A DNA stretch of 64,000 bases from DASPOJ01 sp050014395 (GTDB lineage Bacteria; Acidobacteriota; Terriglobia; Acidiferrales; UBA7541): NCBI GenBank assembly GCA_050014395.1, contig JBEKDK010000003.1, positions 1 to 64,000 of the forward strand, in the 5' to 3' direction. This document shows positions 8,201 to 17,000 of this stretch, piece after piece. The notes under the pieces are model-generated. The model ran no database searches. It had not been told where the DNA came from and was given only the letters and a program-made list of their open reading frames with translations. A program made the translations under genes and the position numbers. The first letter of the stretch is position 1; each line of letters opens with the position of its first letter.

Positions 8201-9133
8201 TCAGTGCAGGCCGTGCTTTTTGCGTTTGTCGAGCAAGGTTTTGCGGCTGATGCCGAGGATTTCGGCCGAGCGCGTGATTTTGTAGCGCGTGGCTTCGAGC
8301 GTGGCGCGAATCGCTTCCTTTTCGATTTCGTCAAGAGAATGCAGCCCGGCGCCGAGTTGGCTATCGGCGGCGCGCACGCTTTCGGGAAAATCGCGCGGCT
8401 CGAGCTCGTCCGCGGCGGCGAACACCAGGGCGTGCTCGAGTGCATTCTTGAGTTCGCGCACGTTTCCGGGCCAGGAATAGCCGGCGAGCATGCGCCGCAC
8501 GGGCTCGGTTAGTTTCGCCGCGGGCTTTCCGTGAACGGCGGCGAGTCGCGCGAGCAAATGGTCGGTGAGCGGCACGATGTCACCGGGCCGCTCGCGCAGC
8601 GGGGGAACGCGAATCGTCAGCACGCTCAAACGGAAGAACAAATCTTCGCGGAAGCGGCCGGCGGTCACCAGGCGGCCGAGGTCGGCGTTGGTCAGCGCCA
8701 GCAGACGCGCGTCGATGGTCAGAGTTTCGGTGCCGCCCAGACGCTCGAAGGAACGCTCTTCGAGGACGCGCAGCAGCTTGGATTGCGTTGCGGTGGAAAG
8801 CGCGGCGACTTCGTCGAGCGCGATTGTGCCGCCGGCGGCCATTTCCAGGCGGCCGCGTTTGCGCTCCACCGCGCCGGTGAAAGCGCCGCGCTCGTGGCCG
8901 AAGAGTTCGGATTCCACAAGTTCCTGCGGCAGGCTGGCGCATTCGATTTTGAGCAGCGCGGCGTCGCGGCGCGGACTCATCTGATGAATGGCGCGGGCGA
9001 TTTGGTCTTTGCCCGTGCCGCTTTCGCCGACGATCAGCGCCGTCGTTGCCGTCTGCGCCACGCGGCGCGCCAGCTCGAACACGGCCGCGGAGGCCGGATC
9101 GCCCGACACCCAGACGCTAGCGGCGTCAATCAC
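8201..9133 (-). CDS. Sigma-54-dependent transcriptional activator, AAA+ and Fis-type HTH, no receiver domain
   Basis: A 310-residue protein with the central domain of bacterial enhancer-binding proteins. Walker A GESGTGKD is at 37-43, the sigma-54 contact loop GAFTGA at 83-88, Walker B GTIALDEV at 102-109, and the second region of homology WPGNVREL at 221-228. A Fis-like helix-turn-helix ends the protein (about 270-308). There is no N-terminal receiver, GAF or PAS domain: the AAA+ domain starts almost at residue 15, so activity may be set by a partner or be constitutive (PspF-like). The ATG overlaps the rsfS stop by four bases, so translation is probably coupled within the ribosome-maturation operon. 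Confidence 0.92.
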   Translation of the reverse strand: MIDAASVWVSGDPASAAVFELARRVAQTATTALIVGESGTGKDQIARAIHQMSPRRDAALLKIECASLPQELVESELFGHERGAFTGAVERKRGRLEMAAGGTIALDEVAALSTATQSKLLRVLEERSFERLGGTETLTIDARLLALTNADLGRLVTAGRFREDLFFRLSVLTIRVPPLRERPGDIVPLTDHLLARLAAVHGKPAAKLTEPVRRMLAGYSWPGNVRELKNALEHALVFAAADELEPRDFPESVRAADSQLGAGLHSLDEIEKEAIRATLEATRYKITRSAEILGISRKTLLDKRKKHGLH

Positions 9134-9513
9134 GGCGCCTCCTGCGCGGCTGCGGGTTCGACGTCAGGGATATCGATGCGGTGCGCGGCGCGCCAGAGGC
9201 GCTCAAGATTGTAGAAGTTGCGCGCGCGCTCCGTGAAGATGTGCGCGACGACGTGGCCGAAATCGAGCAGGACCCATTCGGCGCCGGCTTTGCCCTCGCG
9301 ATGCGCCAGACGAATGCCCTGGCGCTCGCCGGCTTCCTCGATGGCATCGCTGATAGCTTGCACCTGGCGCGTGCTGAATGCGCTGCACAGCAAGAACGAT
9401 CCTGTGAACGCGCTGAGATGGCTCAGGTCGAGCAGCGTCATGGCAGCGGCCTTCTTGCTCTGCGCTGCCTCGACGGCCCAACGCAGTTCGTGTCGAAGCG
9501 GGTCCGTGGTCAC
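9130..9513 (-). CDS. rsfS: Ribosomal silencing factor RsfS
   Basis: A 127-residue protein that binds L14 on the large subunit and blocks subunit joining in slow growth. The family core is visible: DLSHLSAFTGSFLLCSAFSTRQVQAISDAI, then EWVLLDFGHVVAHIF and FYNLERLW. I chose the GTG at 9511-9513 because it overlaps the nadD stop codon in a GTGA junction. It gives the typical short helix (DPLRHELRWAVEAAQSKKA) before the core; longer in-frame extensions lie inside nadD. It follows nadD, the usual arrangement, and its stop overlaps the start of the sigma-54 activator gene. Confidence 0.93.
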   Translation of the reverse strand: MTTDPLRHELRWAVEAAQSKKAAAMTLLDLSHLSAFTGSFLLCSAFSTRQVQAISDAIEEAGERQGIRLAHREGKAGAEWVLLDFGHVVAHIFTERARNFYNLERLWRAAHRIDIPDVEPAAAQEAP

Positions 9514-10202
9514 CGTTGGTAAAGGCCCTGTTGCGTAATGTATTCCTCGAGGCGGGCCGGCACAAGCCCGCGAATGGTTCGGCCCTGCCTGATCCGCCGG
9601 CGAACGTCTGTGGCGGACGTTGGATCCGAAACCGCGTCCAGCAAAAACACCGTGCTTTGGCGCAGCGCAAGAGTTCCCGCGACGTGTGCCGCCGGAGAAT
9701 CTTGTGTGCGCGGCAGCACCGATGCCGGAACCGCGCGGCGCAGCGCTTCGCTGGCGAAGCCGGGCCGGCTGGCCACGATGAAATCGCACAGTCCCAGTAG
9801 GATTTCCGGCGTGCGCCAAGTTTTGATTTGCAGAAACGAATCGGCGCCCATCAGGAAGTAAAGATGATCGCCGGTCTCGAGCACAGTGCGCTGAAATCGC
9901 CGCACGGTGTCCACCGAGTAGAACACTTCGCGGCCCGCCAAGTCTTTTCCCGCTTCAGCCAGCGATGCCACAAAACGATTTTGTCCGGCGCAGGCCAGCG
10001 CCACCATCGCATAGCGATGCGCAAACGGCGCAAGCTGCCGGCCGCGCTTGTGCGGGGGCTGGCCGCAGGGGATGAAATAGATGCGATCGAGATCGAAGCG
10101 GCGCATCGCGGCGCGCGCCACGGCGATGTGCCCGGAATGTACGGGATCGAATGTGCCGCCGAACAGCGCGATGCGTTGCCCGCGGCGGGCGCGCGCGTTC
10201 AA
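9510..10202 (-). CDS. nadD: Nicotinate-nucleotide adenylyltransferase
   Basis: A 230-residue nucleotidyltransferase that joins ATP and nicotinate mononucleotide to make deamido-NAD in NAD synthesis. The N-terminal GGTFDPVHSGHI carries the (H/T)xGH nucleotide-binding motif, and LYFLMGADSFLQIKTWR is the substrate-binding block. The C-terminus (SATDVRRRIRQG...IRGLVPARLEEYI) matches the ISSTxxR region, here with AT for ST. Its start overlaps the obgE stop by four bases and its stop overlaps rsfS by four bases, so translation of the three genes is probably coupled. Confidence 0.96.
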   Translation of the reverse strand: MNARARRGQRIALFGGTFDPVHSGHIAVARAAMRRFDLDRIYFIPCGQPPHKRGRQLAPFAHRYAMVALACAGQNRFVASLAEAGKDLAGREVFYSVDTVRRFQRTVLETGDHLYFLMGADSFLQIKTWRTPEILLGLCDFIVASRPGFASEALRRAVPASVLPRTQDSPAAHVAGTLALRQSTVFLLDAVSDPTSATDVRRRIRQGRTIRGLVPARLEEYITQQGLYQR

Positions 10203-11281
10203 TGATCCTCCGTCCGCGCGGCGGGCTCAGATTCTTCCGGATCGGAGTCCGTGGGGCGCTCGGCGGCGGGCAAGCGGCCCAGAGCGTCAGCCATGGCGTG
10301 GACCAGCGCGGCGACGCCTTCGCCGGTGACCGCGGAAATCGCGTGGAACTCGAGCGAGCGCTCAGCGCAGAAATCGCGCAAGCGTTCGAGGCGCGTGCGG
10401 TCGGACGTCACGTCAAGCTTCGTGGCCACCACGAGCTTGGTTTTTTCGGCGAGGCCGGTGCTGGTGGCGGCCAGCTCGCCTTCGATGATTTCAAAATCGT
10501 GCACCGGGTCGCTGGTGGATGCGTCGCTCGTGTCAATCAAGTGCGCCACCAATCGCGTGCGCTCAATATGGCGCAGAAAACGCGTACCAAGCCCCGCGCC
10601 GGTATGCGCGCCTTCGATCAGGCCGGGCAGATCGGCGACAACGAATGTGCGCGCATCGCCGCGGGCCGGATCGCCTTCGGAGACGACGCCCAGATGCGGC
10701 TCGAGCGTGGTGAAGGGATATGCTGCGATTTTGGGGCGCGCGGCGGAAATCCGCGAAATCAGGGTGGACTTTCCGGCGTTGGGGAAACCGACCAGGCCGA
10801 CGTCGGCCAGCAACTTCAATTCCAGGCGCAGGTGGCGCTCTTCGCCGGGCTGGCCGGGCTCAAATTCGCGCGGGGCTTGGTGCCAGGGCTTGGCGAAATG
10901 CTGATTGCCGCGGCCGCCGTGTCCGCCGTGGACCACGGTGACGCGCTGGCCCGCCTTGGCGAGGTCCGCGAGCACTTCGCCGGACGTTTCGTCGAACACC
11001 AATGTGCCGACGGGCACGGTGAGGATCATATCATCGCCGGAGTGACCCGTGCAGTTGGAGCCTTCGCCGTGTCGGCCGCGGTCGGCGCGGAATTCGCGAT
11101 TGAAGCGATAGCGCAGCAGCGTGTTGTCATGCGGCGTGGCTTCCAGCACGATGCTGCCGCCTGCGCCGCCGTCGCCGCCGGAGGGTCCGCCGCGCGGCAC
11201 GAATTTTTCGCGGCGGAAGGCCATGCAGCCGTTCCCGCCGTTGCCGGCCTTCACGTAAATTTTGGCTTCGTCGACAAACAT
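10199..11281 (-). CDS. obgE: Obg family GTPase (ribosome assembly)
   Basis: A 360-residue essential GTPase acting late in 50S assembly. The glycine-rich Obg domain (MFVDEAKIYVKAGNGGNGCMAFRREK...PSGGDGGAGG) precedes the G domain with G1 GFPNAGKST, switch II DLPGLIEGA and TKLDV. The start at 11281 is the family start; the upstream in-frame extension has no similarity. After the G domain there is only a short acidic tail, so the variable C-terminal domain of some homologues is absent. It leads the operon to nadD, rsfS, the sigma-54 activator and rlmH. Its usual partners rplU-rpmA lie 1.3 kb upstream with one plus-strand gene between. Confidence 0.96.
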   Translation of the reverse strand: MFVDEAKIYVKAGNGGNGCMAFRREKFVPRGGPSGGDGGAGGSIVLEATPHDNTLLRYRFNREFRADRGRHGEGSNCTGHSGDDMILTVPVGTLVFDETSGEVLADLAKAGQRVTVVHGGHGGRGNQHFAKPWHQAPREFEPGQPGEERHLRLELKLLADVGLVGFPNAGKSTLISRISAARPKIAAYPFTTLEPHLGVVSEGDPARGDARTFVVADLPGLIEGAHTGAGLGTRFLRHIERTRLVAHLIDTSDASTSDPVHDFEIIEGELAATSTGLAEKTKLVVATKLDVTSDRTRLERLRDFCAERSLEFHAISAVTGEGVAALVHAMADALGRLPAAERPTDSDPEESEPAARTEDH

Positions 11282-11441
11282 TCTAAGTGACGCGCTCCGA
11301 AGACCGGCGTGCCGGCTTGCCGGGACAATCTGCAAAATCGCGCAGGGATTAGAATACGCTACCGCACGGCCGGATTGCGACCTGCCCCGGGGCCGGCAGC
11401 GGCTAAATTAAACATCCGTGATTCGCGCAGCCCGGCAAGAG

Positions 11442-11447
11442 TATAAT
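11442..11447 (+). promoter_or_regulatory. TATAAT box upstream of the glycine-rich exported protein gene
   Basis: A perfect TATAAT, 22 bases before the preferred ATG at 11470, in the obgE-divergent intergenic region. No good -35 element is seen at the right distance. Confidence 0.35.
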
Positions 11448-11469
11448 GCCCCCGGCGTCCCCGCCTGCT

Positions 11470-12492
11470 ATGAAGCTATTGTGTCAATTGGCGGGTCTTT
11501 GTGTATTCGCGCTGGCCGCTATGCCGGCTGTCGCGCAACATGGCGGCGGCTCGAGTCATGGGGGCGGCGGCGGATCGCACGGAGGATTTAGCGCCGGAGG
11601 CCATTCCTCCGGCGGTGGCTCCGGTCACGTTTCCGGCGGCTCGAGCGGTTCGTATGGCGCGACGGGGCGTGTTGCCGAATCCGGCGGCTTCCACGGCTCG
11701 AGTGGTCCCTCCTTCACTCATCCAGGAACAGCAACGCATATAGAAGCAGGCGCGCGCGAAGCGGGCACCGGCGGAGGCATCAGCGGCTTCACGAATAGTG
11801 GGGGCATACGCTTTAGCGATTTTGGATTTGCCGCCAGCCCGCGCTTTACCGCGCAGATGATTCCTTCCCGAGTCGCCGCGCCGCCATCCCGCGTGTCCGC
11901 CTCTATCGTCGAGGCCAATCATGTATCGGAAGCTGACCGCCTGAAATGGATCAGCCACGCTTCCGACGATCATCGCTCGTTCCGAAACGGATTTCATCGG
12001 TACCCGCATTTCGGCGTTTGGTTTTTGGGCGCGTACGGCGGACCGTTCTGCGGACCGTTTGTCGGGGATGCGTTCGATCAATCGTTCATCAATTACGCCG
12101 GCGCGTTTGATTGCTACAGCGGAGGGACGTTTGGAATGATGTTAGGGCCCACGGCCGATTGGCTGGGCTCGGACGTTGGCGATGAGGACGCCGGTCCGTA
12201 CGCGGCGGGCGACGAACCTGTCGCGGATTCGACTGACGACGCTGCCGAGACGGATGCGACCACCGCCGCGGCACCGCAGGTCACGATGCTGCAGCTCAAG
12301 GACGGCTCAATCTACGGCTTGACGGCCTACTGGGTGGAAGGCGGCGAGCTGCACTACTTCACAAATTACGGCGGAGCGAATGTGATTCCGCTCGATCGCA
12401 TCGATCTTGCGAAGACAGTCCAGTTGAATGCCGCGCACGGGCAAGCGTTTGTGCTCGCTGCAAAGCGCGGCGCAAGCAAATCCACGCACTAA
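11470..12492 (+). CDS. Exported glycine/serine/histidine-rich protein of unknown function
   Basis: A 340-residue protein with a signal peptide (MKLLCQLAGLCVFALAAMPAVA). A glycine-, serine- and histidine-rich low-complexity stretch follows (about residues 24-75), then a middle region and an acidic stretch near residues 235-270. The small C-terminal module (MLQLKDGSIYGLTAYWVEGG...VIPLDRIDL) reads like a compact beta domain seen at the end of other acidobacterial exported proteins. The ATG at 11470 is preferred to the one at 11446, which lies in the TATAAT box. It is transcribed away from obgE and towards rpmA. No function can be assigned. Confidence 0.7.
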   Translation: MKLLCQLAGLCVFALAAMPAVAQHGGGSSHGGGGGSHGGFSAGGHSSGGGSGHVSGGSSGSYGATGRVAESGGFHGSSGPSFTHPGTATHIEAGAREAGTGGGISGFTNSGGIRFSDFGFAASPRFTAQMIPSRVAAPPSRVSASIVEANHVSEADRLKWISHASDDHRSFRNGFHRYPHFGVWFLGAYGGPFCGPFVGDAFDQSFINYAGAFDCYSGGTFGMMLGPTADWLGSDVGDEDAGPYAAGDEPVADSTDDAAETDATTAAAPQVTMLQLKDGSIYGLTAYWVEGGELHYFTNYGGANVIPLDRIDLAKTVQLNAAHGQAFVLAAKRGASKSTH

Positions 12493-12560
12493 ACCACGCA
12501 GACGGGAATCCTCTAGTAGTTGTTGGCTGAACGCAGAAGGGAAAATTTCGCGAACGCGGT

Positions 12561-12836
12561 TTACGCTTGCGGCGCGGGCTCGGCGGGCGGCAGCACGCTG
12601 ATGTAGCGGCCGTCGCGGCCTTTGTCCTCGAACAGAACCACGCCGTTGATGGTGGCGAACAGTGTATCGTCCTTGCCGCGGCGGACGTTGCGGCCGGGTT
12701 TGTGGCGCGTGCCGCGCTGGCGGATCAGAATCGTGCCCGCGTGGACCACTTCGCCCCCGAAGCGCTTCACGCCGAGGCGCTGGCCTTGTGAATCGCGTCC
12801 ATTGACGGATGAGCCGCCGCCTTTTTTGTGTGCCAT
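12561..12836 (-). CDS. rpmA: 50S ribosomal protein L27
   Basis: A 91-residue L27, located near the peptidyl transferase centre. The sequence matches the family throughout: MAHKKGGGSSVNGRDSQGQR, LGVKRFGGEVV, AGTILIRQRGTRHKPG and GKDDTLFA. The N-terminus starts directly with the mature AHKK form, with no Firmicutes-type cleaved leader. It lies 18 bases downstream of rplU with AGAGG before the ATG. The C-terminal ten residues are a Pro/Ala extension. Confidence 0.97.
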   Translation of the reverse strand: MAHKKGGGSSVNGRDSQGQRLGVKRFGGEVVHAGTILIRQRGTRHKPGRNVRRGKDDTLFATINGVVLFEDKGRDGRYISVLPPAEPAPQA

Positions 12837-12854
12837 GAGGAATCCTCTTTCCGA

Positions 12855-13169
12855 TTAAGGCAGCTTGATTTCGCCGACTTGGACGGCCGTGTAGTTCTGC
12901 CTGTGTCCGGTGCGAATCTTGTACTGTTTGGTCCTGCGGAATTTCAGCACGATCACTTTTTTCGCGCGGTCTTGCGCGACGATCTTGCCGGTGACGGTGG
13001 CTTTGCCCAGGGCGTCTCCGGTGACGAGTTTCGGCTCATCGGTGCGCACGGCGAGCACATCGTCGAAGGTGACCTTGCTGCCCACCTTGCCGGGCAGCGT
13101 TTCGACGCGCACGGTTTCGCCCGGGGCCACACGATACTGTTTGCTGCCACTACGAATGACGGCGTACAT
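12855..13169 (-). CDS. rplU: 50S ribosomal protein L21
   Basis: A 104-residue L21, an early-assembly large-subunit protein. The start MYAVIRSGSKQYRV is the universal L21 N-terminus; the ATG at 13169 has AGGAGG five bases upstream and replaces a longer frame opening at 13250. The C-terminus has KVIVLKFRRTKQYKIRTGHRQNYTAVQV, the rRNA-binding signature. It is cotranscribed with rpmA. Confidence 0.97.
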   Translation of the reverse strand: MYAVIRSGSKQYRVAPGETVRVETLPGKVGSKVTFDDVLAVRTDEPKLVTGDALGKATVTGKIVAQDRAKKVIVLKFRRTKQYKIRTGHRQNYTAVQVGEIKLP

Positions 13170-13287
13170 CTTTCCTCCTGCAAGTTTGTGGGAACCAACA
13201 TTATACGGGGCGGCTTCGCGCGGCGTCAACCGCGTGTTTCCGCAGATCATGGTGCTAATTCCTTTCTCGTACTACAATTCGGTCCTC

Positions 13288-13608
13288 ATGACGAAGCGCC
13301 GAAAACTCGTTTTGATCGGTTGCGCTGTGCTGCTGCTCGCCGCCGCGGGGACTTGGTGGAGCTATGTGGTGAACGGCATGGCCTACGGGGACCTTTTTGT
13401 CCTGGGGGGAAATGATTCCGACGTGAGGCGATTGGCGATCTACACCTACGTTTCCTTGGGGGTTGCCCTGAGCTGCGAAGCGTTCCTCGTTGGCATGGCT
13501 TCGTGGTTGTTTGCGTTCAAGCGTCAAAAAGTTTGGCTCAGATTATGTGTGTGCGCAGTGTTGGCTTTGCTCGCGGACTGGCTTACGTTCGCGCTCCTGA
13601 ACACCTGA
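13288..13608 (+). CDS. Small polytopic membrane protein, unknown function
   Basis: A 106-residue frame starting MTKRRKLVLIG with three hydrophobic segments (about residues 7-27, 50-72 and 81-103), separated by short basic or acidic loops. Charge placement suggests a cytoplasmic N-terminus. TACAAT at 13273-13278 lies nine bases before the ATG and could be a -10 box for a near-leaderless message. It diverges from rplU. I recognise no family; a longer start at 13249 is possible. Confidence 0.5.
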   Translation: MTKRRKLVLIGCAVLLLAAAGTWWSYVVNGMAYGDLFVLGGNDSDVRRLAIYTYVSLGVALSCEAFLVGMASWLFAFKRQKVWLRLCVCAVLALLADWLTFALLNT

Positions 13609-13698
13609 AACCCAAACGCACCATCTTCCGCACGAGCAGGGACGCCACGCCGCGCGCCTAGCGCTGAATTTTAATCAGCAGCATCCAGGCGCTGATTC

Positions 13699-14580
13699 CT
13701 ACCGCGTGGCGGGCTCGGCGGCGGGATGCATTCCGTGTTGCGGCACTTCGTGGATGCCGCGCGGGGGCGCCTCGTGGTGACTGCGGTAAAAATGGTCCAG
13801 CGAGCCGGGGCCTTTGCCGATGGGGAATCCATATTCCATCGCTTTGGTGACGTAGGCCTTGGCCAACGTGGCCGATTCCGAAAGCGAGCGGCCGCAAGCG
13901 AGCTGCGCGGCGAGCGCCGCGGCGAACGTGCAACCGGTACCGTGGGTATTTTGCGTTCGAACGTGCTCTCCGCCGAGCGACATGACTTCCGTGCCGTCGA
14001 AGAGCACGTCCACAGGCTTATCCATGTGGCCACCCTTTACGACGACGGCGCGCGCCCCGCGCTCGACAATCCTTCGCGCCGCGGCTTCCATCGCGGCCGC
14101 ATCGTGAATTTCCATTCCGGCCAGTAATTCGGCTTCGGCGATATTGGGCGTGACGACTGTCGCGCGCCGAAGCAATTCCTCGGCTAGATAGCGCAGGCCG
14201 GAGGCGTCGAGCAAGTCCGCGCCGCCCAGCGACGGCTTCACCACGGGATCGAGCACGACGCTTGCGCACTTCACGCGATCGAGAAATTCGGCGACCACCA
14301 CGGCGTTTCCGCGATTCCCCAGCATGCCGATCTTGATGCCGGCGAGCTGCACGTCTTCGGCCAGCGCGTCAAGTTGCGCGCGCAGCGTGGCGGCGGGAGT
14401 GATGTGCGTGGACTTGACGCCTTGCGTAGTCTGCACGGTGAGCGCGGCAATGGCGGCGACGCCGTAGCAATTGTGCGCCGCGAAAGTTTTCAGATCCGCC
14501 GCGACGCCCGCGCCGCACGAAGGATCGAAACCGGCGATGGTCAGCACAATCGGCGGAGCTGCGTGGGCTTGATTGGACAA
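13699..14580 (-). CDS. thiD: Hydroxymethylpyrimidine / phosphomethylpyrimidine kinase
   Basis: A 293-residue ribokinase-fold enzyme that phosphorylates HMP and then HMP-P in thiamine synthesis. Landmarks are VLTIAGFDPSCGAGVAADLKTF (substrate loop), ALTVQTTQGV, GMLGN, VVLDPVVKPSLGG and the catalytic anion-hole motif NTHGTGCTFAAALAA with the general-base Asp replaced in context by the usual TGC segment. The start is TTG at 14578-14580 with GGGAG about ten bases upstream; no ATG or GTG is available nearer. The last 30 residues (His/Pro-rich) are an extension past the family end. No other thi gene or TPP riboswitch is close. Confidence 0.93.
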   Translation of the reverse strand: MSNQAHAAPPIVLTIAGFDPSCGAGVAADLKTFAAHNCYGVAAIAALTVQTTQGVKSTHITPAATLRAQLDALAEDVQLAGIKIGMLGNRGNAVVVAEFLDRVKCASVVLDPVVKPSLGGADLLDASGLRYLAEELLRRATVVTPNIAEAELLAGMEIHDAAAMEAAARRIVERGARAVVVKGGHMDKPVDVLFDGTEVMSLGGEHVRTQNTHGTGCTFAAALAAQLACGRSLSESATLAKAYVTKAMEYGFPIGKGPGSLDHFYRSHHEAPPRGIHEVPQHGMHPAAEPATR

Positions 14581-14747
14581 CGGCGATGATCTCCCGCGAA
14601 AAAATCATCCGCAGAAAGCGGAGCCGGCGTCGCTCGTGCAGCGGAGCGAGCCGGCAACTGCAATGTACGCGCAGCAATCCGCTGCGCGCAAGAAGATTCT
14701 TTCGAGGAGCGCCGCGACGCGCACGCACGCGCGCCGCAGCGAGAGCT

Positions 14748-16049
14748 TCAGGGGAATAAACCACGGATCAACGTGGCTTCCGCCACGCGGCCCACGGCCA
14801 GGATGTATGCGGCAGCGCGCGAGTGCACATGGAATTTGCGCATCGTTTCTTGCACACCGGAGTAAGCGCGCTTCATCACGCCTTCGAGCTTCTGATTGAT
14901 TTCGTGCTCTTCCCAGAAATAGCCTTGCAAGTCCTGCACCCACTCAAAGTAACTCATCGTGACGCCGCCGGCATTGGCCAAAATATCCGGCAGCACCAGG
15001 ACGCCTTTGCGCGCCAGCACTTCATCGGCGTGCGGCGTGGTGGGACCGTTGGCGGCTTCGGCGATGATGCGCGCTTTGATTTGGTCGGCATTGTGCAGCG
15101 TGATCACATTTTCGAGCGCCGCGGGCACCAGGATGTCGCACTTCAGGGTGAGCAGATCGTCGTTGCTGATGCGCGAAGCCCCGGGCATGCCCACGACGGT
15201 GCCGGAGCGTTCTTTGTAGCGCAGGGCTTTGAGCGGATCGATGCCGCGCGAGTTATAAACGCCGCCGCGCGAATCGCTCACCGCGACAACTTTGGCTTTC
15301 TTCTCCGCAAACAATCGCGCGGCAATCGAGCCCGCGTTGCCGAATCCTTGAATCGCGACCGTCGCGCCGCGCAATGGAATCTTCTTCACCTTGCAAGCTT
15401 CCTCGACCACCATCACGCAGCCGCGCGCGGTGGCTTCCAGGCGGCCCAGCGATCCGCCGAGCGAAATCGGTTTTCCGGTGACCACGCCCAGCGCGGAATA
15501 GCCGACCGTCATCGAGTAAGTGTCCATGATCCAGGCCATGGTTTGCGCGTCGGTGTAAACGTCCGGCGCGGGAATATCCTGCTCGGGCCCGATCAGTGGC
15601 AGAATTTCAGACGCGTAGCGCCGCGTCATCCGCTCGAGTTCCCCGCGGGACATTCGCTTCGGATCGCAAATCACACCGCCCTTGCTTCCGCCGAACGGGA
15701 TATTTACGGTTGCGGTCTTCCAGGTCATCCACGCCGCCAGCGCCTTCACTTCATCCAGCGTCACATTGGGATGGAAGCGGATGCCGCCCTTGGCGGGGCC
15801 GCGCGCGATGTTGTGCTGCACGCGGTAGCCGGTGAAGACCTTCAGCTGGCCGTTGTCCATCTTCACGGGGATGGAGACTTCGAGTACGCGTTTGGGCGTG
15901 CGCAGGATCTGGCGCAGGCCCGGATCGAGCTTCAAATATTCCGCCGCCATATCGAACTGGATCTGCGAAATGCGGAAGGTGTTCAGATCCTCCCGCGGCG
16001 CCATTCGCGGAATCACCGGTTGGGGTTGGGCTTTCGCCACAGTGGCCAT
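14748..16049 (-). CDS. gdhA: Glutamate dehydrogenase (Glu/Leu/Phe/Val dehydrogenase family)
   Basis: A 433-residue hexameric-type dehydrogenase interconverting glutamate and 2-oxoglutarate plus ammonia. The catalytic block is GPAKGGIRFHPNVTLDEVKALAAWMTWKTA, with its Lys pair, followed by PFGGSKGG; PAPDVYTD follows. The Rossmann motif GFGNAGSIAARLF is near residue 230. AAALENVIT and EAANGPTTP are also present. The ATG at 16049 has AAGGAG upstream, and the frame opening at 16088 is not needed. Cofactor preference cannot be decided by eye, though an acidic-type beta-2 end (VAVSDSRGG) is compatible with NAD. It stands alone, facing the 546-base gap before the next plus-strand gene. Confidence 0.94.
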   Translation of the reverse strand: MATVAKAQPQPVIPRMAPREDLNTFRISQIQFDMAAEYLKLDPGLRQILRTPKRVLEVSIPVKMDNGQLKVFTGYRVQHNIARGPAKGGIRFHPNVTLDEVKALAAWMTWKTATVNIPFGGSKGGVICDPKRMSRGELERMTRRYASEILPLIGPEQDIPAPDVYTDAQTMAWIMDTYSMTVGYSALGVVTGKPISLGGSLGRLEATARGCVMVVEEACKVKKIPLRGATVAIQGFGNAGSIAARLFAEKKAKVVAVSDSRGGVYNSRGIDPLKALRYKERSGTVVGMPGASRISNDDLLTLKCDILVPAALENVITLHNADQIKARIIAEAANGPTTPHADEVLARKGVLVLPDILANAGGVTMSYFEWVQDLQGYFWEEHEINQKLEGVMKRAYSGVQETMRKFHVHSRAAAYILAVGRVAEATLIRGLFP

Positions 16050-16595
16050 CAGCGTTTTTCTCCTTGGCTCCCGGACTGCGCGGAGCACATCGCTTAGAAC
16101 TAACCGGCCGCGCGCCGGTCCAAGCGCGGATCATGTGCCCGGCGCACAGCCGAGCGGAAATGAATTCTCTGGTCCCCGGTTTCCACTTGGCCCAACTGTT
16201 GCCGTGGAAAAGATGTCTTCTGCGAAACGCCCGGACTGATCCAGTTTCGCAACGGGCGCAGTTTAGTCAGCGCCTCCACGAGTGTCAACAACGGCACGCG
16301 TGTAGCGGACTGAATGATCCCGGTCTTGGGCCGACGTTGAAGAGCAAATCAGGCCTGCCCAAACACCGTAACTGATAGTAAATACACGCGTTAGCCAAAT
16401 TTACGGGTGTTGCTCGGTCGTCATTGCTTTTTCCACCATATCAGTGCATCATTTTTCCCGAAGGCGGCACCTCATCCAGCTATTGTCGCCCTTCGTAGTT
16501 TGCTCAGGGGGATGGTTCGCGGTCGGCGTATTTCGGAGGCGGATTGTTCGCCGGGCGACTTTCGATCTCACACGTTGAATCGGAGGAAATACGAA
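16050..16595. other. Intergenic region between gdhA and a small exported-protein gene
   Basis: About 546 bases with lower GC than the neighbours near 16370-16470 and no convincing gene. The open frames here lack ribosome binding sites and family features. It probably holds the divergent promoters of gdhA and the plus-strand gene; I could not pick a convincing -35/-10 pair. Confidence 0.5.
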
Positions 16596-16940
16596 ATGAG
16601 AAAAGCGATAAGCGTTCTGGTGCTCATGACGGTGGTGCTGGCTGTGGCCGGGATCGCGGTGAAGGCTGCGGACAGTTCCATGTCGTGGACAGGCTGGATC
16701 AGCGATAGCAGCTGCGGAGCGAAGGGCGCGAACGCCGGTCACAAAGCGTGCGCCATCGATTGCGTTAAGAACAAGGGACAGTCCTGGGTTTTCGTCGACG
16801 ACGCGTCCAAGAAAGTTTTGACCATCGACAACCAAGGCATCGTCAATGCTGACGCCGATCTCGGCAGCGAAGTGACGGTGACGGGCACACTTACGGCGAG
16901 CGGCGGTTTGCACGTGGATACGATCACGCCGGTAAAGTAA
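16596..16940 (+). CDS. Small exported protein with a Cys-rich N-terminal motif
   Basis: A 114-residue protein with a signal peptide (MRKAISVLVLMTVVLAVAGIAVKA). The mature part begins WTGWISDSSCGAKGAN, then GHKACAIDCVKNKGQSWVFVD, and ends in a beta-rich segment (SEVTVTGTL...LHVDTITPVK). Three cysteines are spaced as in small acidobacterial exported proteins that often occur as many paralogues. A single OB-like beta domain is plausible. The ATG follows GGAGG at 16583-16587. A strong terminator follows at 17001. Function unknown. Confidence 0.75.
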   Translation: MRKAISVLVLMTVVLAVAGIAVKAADSSMSWTGWISDSSCGAKGANAGHKACAIDCVKNKGQSWVFVDDASKKVLTIDNQGIVNADADLGSEVTVTGTLTASGGLHVDTITPVK

Positions 16941-17000
16941 GCCGGATCCACTCGTCGCGAATCGCGACGAATCGGACCGAACACGAAAGTATTGGATCGA

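Noticed and set aside
10151..11290. 379-codon plus-strand open frame opposite obgE
   Set aside because: Obg and G-domain motifs on the minus strand are complete.
11281..13169. rplU-rpmA-obgE as one transcript
   Set aside because: The three genes are on the same strand, but a plus-strand exported-protein gene and about 1.3 kb separate rpmA from obgE, so cotranscription is not supported.
14823..16097. 424-codon plus-strand open frame opposite gdhA
   Set aside because: The glutamate dehydrogenase on the minus strand is complete and conserved; the plus frame is a shadow.
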